Source: Variovorax atrisoli 110B
GTDB lineage: Bacteria > Pseudomonadota > Gammaproteobacteria > Burkholderiales > Burkholderiaceae_C
Assembly: GCF_000382045.1 (NCBI RefSeq)
Contig: NZ_KB907460.1
Span: 124,001 to 188,000, forward strand
Reading direction: 5' to 3'
DNA: 64,000 nt
The position numbers and the translations under genes were made by a program. This document shows, one piece after another, positions 60,052-64,000 of the stretch. Positions within the stretch are counted from its first letter, which is position 1. Every line of letters begins with the position of its first letter. The notes beneath the pieces are model-generated. The model made no database searches. It saw only the letters and a program-made list of their open reading frames with translations, and was not told the DNA's origin.

Positions 60052-61497
60052 TCAGTTCGCGCCGTGGCTTGCGAAGAAGGCGCCGAAGATGTCTTCCTCG
60101 CTCGGCACCACCTCGGGAATCGGGCGCGACACGCGCGTGATGTTCAGGTAGTGGCGGTAGTTCATGTTGTCGGAGAAGTTGTTCCTGCCCCAGGTGCCGC
60201 AGCCCATCGACAGCGAGAAGGGCAGCCCGTTGTCGAAGCTGCCGCCGGTGGCGATGCAGTGCGCCTGGTCGACGATCACGCGCGACACCGGCAGCGTGAG
60301 GCCGAGCGTGAGCGCTCGATCGGGCACGGCGCTGTGCAGTCCCACCGAATGGCCCGCGCCTTCGTACGAATAGATGCGCGCCACAGCGGCGGCGGCCTCG
60401 TCGAAATCGCGCGCCGCGTACACCGCGAGCACAGGGCTGAGCTTCTCTCCGGAGAACGGGTGGTCGTGGCCCACACCGTCCTCCGCCACCATGAGGATGC
60501 GCGGGTCGGCCTCGGCGATCGCCTGCCACGCGGCCCGGTTGGCGCCATCGACCTCGGCCGCGCGCTCGGCGATGACGCGCGCAGACTGGCCGATGACTGC
60601 GGCAGAGAGCTTGCCCTCGGGCCACATCAGCTTCTGCAGCGTGGCCTTCTGCGCGTCGGCGAGCATGACGGCGCCGCGGTCCTTCAAGGCGGAGAGCATC
60701 TTCGCGCGCACCGCATCGACGACCACGAGGCTGTTCTCCGACGAGCAGCTGGTCGCGTTGTCGAAGGTCTTGGAGCGAACGATGCGCTCGGCGGCGGCTT
60801 CGACATCCGCCGTCTCGTCGACGATGCCTGCCACGTTGCCTGCGCCCACGCCGAAGGCCGGCGTGCCGCTCGCATAGGCTGCGCGCACGTTGGCCTGCGA
60901 GCCGGTGGCCACCACCAGGTCGCACAGCCGCATCAGCTCGGCGGTCGACTGCTTGTTTACCGGCGCCGGCAGCAGCTGCACCAGGTCGCGCGGCGCGCCG
61001 ATGCGGTCGAACTGCTGGTGGATGAACTCGATGAGCCGCGCCGCCGTCGACCAGCCTTTCGGCGACGGTGCGACGATGACCGCGTTGCGCCCCTTGAGCG
61101 CATTGATGATCTTGTTGGCCGGCGTGGCGCCCGGGTTGGTCGACGGGGTGATGGCGCACACCACGCCCACGGGCCGCGCGATCTCGACGATGCCGCGCGC
61201 CGGGTCTTCGGCGATCACGCCGACCGAGCGTGCGCCGTGCAGGTCGCGCAGCAGGCCGAAGGTCTTGCGGTGGTTCTTGCGCACCTTGTCCTCGACGTTG
61301 CCCACGCCGGTGTCCTTCACCGCCAGCTCTGCCAGTTCGCGGTTGTGCGCCGGCTCGATGATGGCCCAGCCCGCCGCGACCACGGCGGTGTCGACCTGCG
61401 CCTGCGACCAGGTCTCGTAGATGCGCTGTGCGGCGCGGGCGCGCGCCACCAGCTCGGCGATGGGGGAGGGCGGAGTGGGATTCATTGAGTTGGCCAT
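60052..61497 (-). CDS. sauS: Acylating aldehyde dehydrogenase, SauS (sulfoacetaldehyde dehydrogenase)-like
   Basis: A 481-aa CoA-acylating aldehyde dehydrogenase. The nucleophile Cys251 lies in FDNATSCSSENSLVV, with nucleotide-binding segments PVGVVCAITPSTNPGATPAN and AFGVGAGNVAGIVDETADV, and GCGTWGRNNFSDNMNYRHYL near the end. The overall pattern is close to the sulfoacetaldehyde dehydrogenase (acylating) SauS, which reduces sulfoacetyl-CoA to sulfoacetaldehyde. It is 2 bp from the ligase gene and 128 bp after the receptor gene on the same strand. Sulfoacetaldehyde acetyltransferase (Xsc) is not in the window, so the pathway would have to be completed elsewhere. Confidence 0.75.
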   Translation of the reverse strand: MANSMNPTPPSPIAELVARARAAQRIYETWSQAQVDTAVVAAGWAIIEPAHNRELAELAVKDTGVGNVEDKVRKNHRKTFGLLRDLHGARSVGVIAEDPARGIVEIARPVGVVCAITPSTNPGATPANKIINALKGRNAVIVAPSPKGWSTAARLIEFIHQQFDRIGAPRDLVQLLPAPVNKQSTAELMRLCDLVVATGSQANVRAAYASGTPAFGVGAGNVAGIVDETADVEAAAERIVRSKTFDNATSCSSENSLVVVDAVRAKMLSALKDRGAVMLADAQKATLQKLMWPEGKLSAAVIGQSARVIAERAAEVDGANRAAWQAIAEADPRILMVAEDGVGHDHPFSGEKLSPVLAVYAARDFDEAAAAVARIYSYEGAGHSVGLHSAVPDRALTLGLTLPVSRVIVDQAHCIATGGSFDNGLPFSLSMGCGTWGRNNFSDNMNYRHYLNITRVSRPIPEVVPSEEDIFGAFFASHGAN

Positions 61498-61625
61498 GGT
61501 TTCGTCGACTTCGATATCTCTTCATTCGGGGAACATCGCGGAACCGGCTTTGCCGGGCCGCTGGTGTTGCCCCCTGGGTATGGGGTGGCGCAGCTACACG
61601 AAGTGCGCGCAGCCTGGGGGCGAAC

Positions 61626-62633
61626 TCAGTCCACCTTGATGTTGGCTTCCTTGGCGAGCTTTTGCCAGCGGACCAGTTCGGCGGTCACGACCTTGCCGAG
61701 TTGATCGGGCGTTCCGCCCACGCCTTCGCTGCCCTGGGCGAGCAGCTTGTCGCGGATCTCCGGCTCCTTGACGACGGTGTTGATCACGCGGTTGAGCCTG
61801 TCGATGGCGGGCTTGGGCGTCTTGGCGGGCACGAAGACGGCGTACCAGGAGTCGACGTCGAAGTCGGCGATGCCGGCCTCCTGCATCGTCGGCACGTCGG
61901 GGAAGGCTGCGCTGCGCCTGGTGGTGGATACGGCGAGCGCCTTGAGCTTGCCGGCCTTCACGAACTGCGCGGCCGCGGGAATCGACACCCACAGCAGCGG
62001 CACCTGCCCGCCCATCACGTCGGTCACGGCCGGGCCGCCGCCGCGATACGGCACGTGCGTCATCTGCGTGCCGGTGCGCAGCTTCAGCAGCTCGCCCGCG
62101 AGATGGCCGGGCGAGCCGTTGCCCACCGAGGCGAAGGAGATGCTGTCGGGCTTGGCCTTGGCCAGCGCGACCAGCTCTGCCACGGTGTTCGCCGGAAACT
62201 GCGTGTTGGCCACCAGGATCTGCGGCAGCGAGGCGACCATGCCCACGGGCGCGAAGTCCTTCGCGGTGTCGAAGCTCAGCTTCGCGTAGATGGCCGGGTT
62301 GATGGTGTGCGACGAGAGCGTGAAGAGCACGGTGTAGCCGTCCGCCGGCGCCTTCGCCACCAGCTCGGTGCCGATCGAGCCCGCCGCACCGCCGCGGTTG
62401 TCGATGAGCACCTGCTGGCCGAGCAGTGCCGAGAAGCGCTCCTGCACGATGCGCGCGATCACGTCGGTGCCGCCGCCGGGCGGGTAGGGCACGACCAGGC
62501 GGATCGGCTTGGTGGGGTAGTCGCCGCCGCTGTCCGCCTGCGCGGCGAGGGGCGATGCAAGGGCGGCGAAGGCAGCGAGAGCCAGCATCCCGGCGCGATG
62601 CCAGGGGGCGAAGAGGGCGAAGAGCAACTTCAT
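61626..62633 (-). CDS. Bug-type (tripartite tricarboxylate transporter) substrate-binding protein
   Basis: A 335-aa periplasmic receptor with signal peptide (about 1-33, ending PLAAQADS). Bug-family marks include YPTKPIRLVVPYPPGGGTDV, VLIDNRGGAAGSIGTELVAK and the ligand-loop GNGSPGHLAGELLK. No TctA or TctB membrane genes adjoin it, as is common for the many orphan Bug genes of Burkholderiales. Its ATG overlaps the stop of the IclR gene (ATGA), so receptor and regulator are coupled. A sulphonated carboxylate is a reasonable ligand given the downstream genes. Confidence 0.93.
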   Translation of the reverse strand: MKLLFALFAPWHRAGMLALAAFAALASPLAAQADSGGDYPTKPIRLVVPYPPGGGTDVIARIVQERFSALLGQQVLIDNRGGAAGSIGTELVAKAPADGYTVLFTLSSHTINPAIYAKLSFDTAKDFAPVGMVASLPQILVANTQFPANTVAELVALAKAKPDSISFASVGNGSPGHLAGELLKLRTGTQMTHVPYRGGGPAVTDVMGGQVPLLWVSIPAAAQFVKAGKLKALAVSTTRRSAAFPDVPTMQEAGIADFDVDSWYAVFVPAKTPKPAIDRLNRVINTVVKEPEIRDKLLAQGSEGVGGTPDQLGKVVTAELVRWQKLAKEANIKVD

Positions 62634-63439
62634 TCGGGTCTCCTTCTCTTTATGGTGGACATCGGCGACGGTCCGGCCGCTGCAGCGCCTACGCGATAGC
62701 CCAGCGTCACGCTGGCGTCGCGTGCGCAGGCCATCAGGTGGTCGGCCAGCCCGCGTGCCTGCGTGCGCGCGAAGCGGATCGAGGGCACGCTCATGCCGAT
62801 GGCCGCCACGGCCTCGCCGCGTGCATTGAGCACGGGCGCGCCGAGGCCGCATACGCCGATGCGCCATTCCTCGCGGTTCTCTGCATAGCCGCGGGCGCGG
62901 GAGCGTTCCAGTTCGTTGAAAAGGGTGTCGAAGTCGGTGATGCTGTTCCTGGTGTGCGCCTCCAGCGTGCCCAGGCACTCCTGCAGCGCCGGCACGCCGA
63001 GGCCCGCCGCAGCGAGAAGCGCCTTGCCCGAGGCCACGCAGTACGCCGCCGCGCGGCCGCCGATGCGCGAGTAGGCAGCCACAGGCAAGGGGCTGTCGAA
63101 CTTGTCGAGGTAGACGATCTCCGCGCCGTCGAGCACCGCGAGATGGATGGTTTCGCCCGTGGCCTGCGACAGCCGCGCGAGGTGGGGGCGCAGCAGCGAG
63201 CCGATGTCGGACGCCTCGGAGACCATCGCTCCGAGCTCGAAGAGCCTCAGGCTCGGCCGGTAGGCGCTCGTCTCCGGGTCCTGCACGGCCCAGCCGCACT
63301 CGACCAGCGTCTGCAGCGTGCGGTGCGCGTTGCTGCGCGCCATGCCGAATGCCTGGGCCAGTTCGGTGACGCGGCAGCCGCGCTGCTGGCGCACCATCCA
63401 TTCGAGGGCGGCGAGGCCCTTGGCAAGCGTCGAGTCCAT
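62630..63439 (-). CDS. IclR-family transcriptional regulator
   Basis: A 269-aa protein. The winged helix (about 5-70) has GLAALEWMVRQQRGCRVTEL and AFGMARSNAHRTLQTLVEC. The C-terminal effector domain shows LAVLDGAEIVYLDKFDSPLP, VASGKALLAAAG and REEWRIGVCGLGAPVLN. It heads a coupled set of receptor, acylating aldehyde dehydrogenase, CoA ligase and exporter genes and should be their regulator. A perfect palindrome 22 bp upstream of its start suggests autoregulation. Confidence 0.92.
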   Translation of the reverse strand: MDSTLAKGLAALEWMVRQQRGCRVTELAQAFGMARSNAHRTLQTLVECGWAVQDPETSAYRPSLRLFELGAMVSEASDIGSLLRPHLARLSQATGETIHLAVLDGAEIVYLDKFDSPLPVAAYSRIGGRAAAYCVASGKALLAAAGLGVPALQECLGTLEAHTRNSITDFDTLFNELERSRARGYAENREEWRIGVCGLGAPVLNARGEAVAAIGMSVPSIRFARTQARGLADHLMACARDASVTLGYRVGAAAAGPSPMSTIKRRRPE

Positions 63440-63460
63440 GGGGCTGGGGTCTTCATTGGC

Positions 63461-63477
63461 GTTCCAAATAATGGAAC
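63461..63477. promoter_or_regulatory. IclR-type operator candidate upstream of the sau-like set
   Basis: GTTCCA (63461-63466), AATAA, TGGAAC (63472-63477): a perfect 6-bp palindrome 22 bp before the IclR start. A second, looser repeat with GAAACGCAAT lies near 63493-63502, and its core resembles the site at 52754. Confidence 0.5.
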
Positions 63478-63580
63478 GGCGTTCTTGATTTTGAAACGCA
63501 ATGATGAACCCGAAGCGCCCTTTGTCAATCGGGGACTTGGATGTAGTCCCAAAGGCTTCAGCAGGCCGCCTGTGCGGCGC

Positions 63581-64000
63581 TCAACGGCGGTGCCGCCCGG
63601 CCATGAGCTCGATGACTTCCCGGAAGATGGCGTTGCCGCTCGCGTTCGCGAGGTCGAGCACGTGGCTGCGGCTGTAGTAGGGGCTCAGGTCGAGGCCCAC
63701 GCCGATGCCGGCGATCTCGATGTCGCCGCGCTGTTCCTGCCGCGCGATCACGTCGCGCAGGTGGTGGTCCAGGTAGTGCGCGTCGTTGGCGAGGTGCGTG
63801 GCGCTGTCCATCGGCGAGCCGTCGGAGATCGCCAGCAGCAGCTTGCGCGCTTCACCTCGCTGTCGCAGCCGCGTGCAGGCCCAGTCGATTGCTTCGCCGT
63901 CGATGCCTTCGCGGAACAGGTCGGCCTTGAGCAGCGCCGCCATCGCCGGGCGCGCGCGCCGCCACGGCGTGGCCGCGGCCTTGAAGACGATGTGGCAGCG
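63581..64000 (-). CDS. cobT: CobT-like cobaltochelatase subunit, C-terminal part (5' end off window)
   Basis: The last 139 residues and the stop codon are present; the frame is open at the right edge. The sequence is the C-terminal von Willebrand A domain of CobT: MAALLKADLFREGIDGEAID, LLLAISDGSPMDSATHLAND carrying part of the MIDAS metal site, and GIGVGLDLSPYYSRSHVLDL. CobT works with CobS and CobN to insert cobalt into hydrogenobyrinate diamide in aerobic cobalamin synthesis. Whether cobS adjoins cannot be seen. The stop is 141 bp from the IclR gene upstream on the same strand. Confidence 0.85.
   Translation of the reverse strand, partial: RCHIVFKAAATPWRRARPAMAALLKADLFREGIDGEAIDWACTRLRQRGEARKLLLAISDGSPMDSATHLANDAHYLDHHLRDVIARQEQRGDIEIAGIGVGLDLSPYYSRSHVLDLANASGNAIFREVIELMAGRHRR

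Noticed and set aside
57738..63439. Reading the IclR-led set as an ordinary aliphatic acid/aldehyde operon
   Set aside because: Possible, but the TauE/SafE exporter coupled to the ligase and the SauS-like pattern of the dehydrogenase favour a sulphonate. Kept as the stated alternative, not the main call.

Overview
The window is GC-rich chromosomal DNA, densely coding on both strands. Several features point to a free-living betaproteobacterium of the Comamonadaceae, most plausibly Variovorax or a close relative. These are the many LysR/IclR/AraC/TetR/Crp regulators, an orphan Bug-type receptor, a fused indolepyruvate:ferredoxin oxidoreductase, MHS and DHA2 transporters and a Mo-hydroxylase triad. 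The assignment is inferred from gene content and composition, not from a marker gene. No rRNA, tRNA, CRISPR array, transposase or integrase was recognised.

Layout. 1-3922: 5' part of a large indolepyruvate:ferredoxin oxidoreductase gene, divergent from a LysR regulator. 3923-9281: a looser, less GC-rich accessory stretch with an inverted-repeat element, a leader hairpin, small orphan genes (one DUF4288), a secreted epoxide-hydrolase-like enzyme and a VOC protein. 9711-13711: response regulator, hybrid histidine kinase and NHL-repeat lipoprotein. 13854-16349: small cytoplasmic genes and a LuxR-type regulator. 16660-19908: an AraC regulator and three paralogous Crp/Fnr-type regulators.

19994-28592 is the most unusual part. 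It is a minus-strand locus encoding a degenerate GGDEF-EAL protein, a 93-aa coupled protein, a small secreted Asn/Ser/Gly-rich protein, a CsgG/HfaB lipoprotein with an OmpA-like C-terminus, and a 1574-aa secreted repeat protein. Order and content resemble the hfaA-hfaB-hfaD holdfast-anchor genes of Caulobacter. Intrinsic terminators lie inside and after the locus, and CRP-like palindromes lie at 16469-16488 and 29036-29055. Together they suggest a regulated surface-fibre or adhesin system secreted by a curli-like route.

29247-43374: TRIC-type channel, DHA2 exporter with LysR regulator, GAF-GGDEF diguanylate cyclase, small proteins, DUF1295 protein, a Gly-rich autotransporter, TetR with divergent O-methyltransferase, and an MFS transporter. 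43420-47515: a translationally coupled periplasmic molybdenum hydroxylase (2Fe-2S subunit, Mo subunit, tri-haem cytochrome c). 47712-56944: DUF1059, methyltransferase, LuxR regulator, MHS transporter, GMC oxidoreductase, chemoreceptor, IclR regulator and DUF2252 protein. 56987-57754: a barstar-domain protein that looks like an orphan immunity gene. 57738-63439: an IclR-controlled set (Bug receptor, SauS-like acylating aldehyde dehydrogenase, SauT-like acyl-CoA ligase, TauE/SafE exporter) that fits sulfoacetate-type sulfonate catabolism. 63581-64000: the C-terminal end of a CobT-like cobaltochelatase subunit, cut by the window edge.
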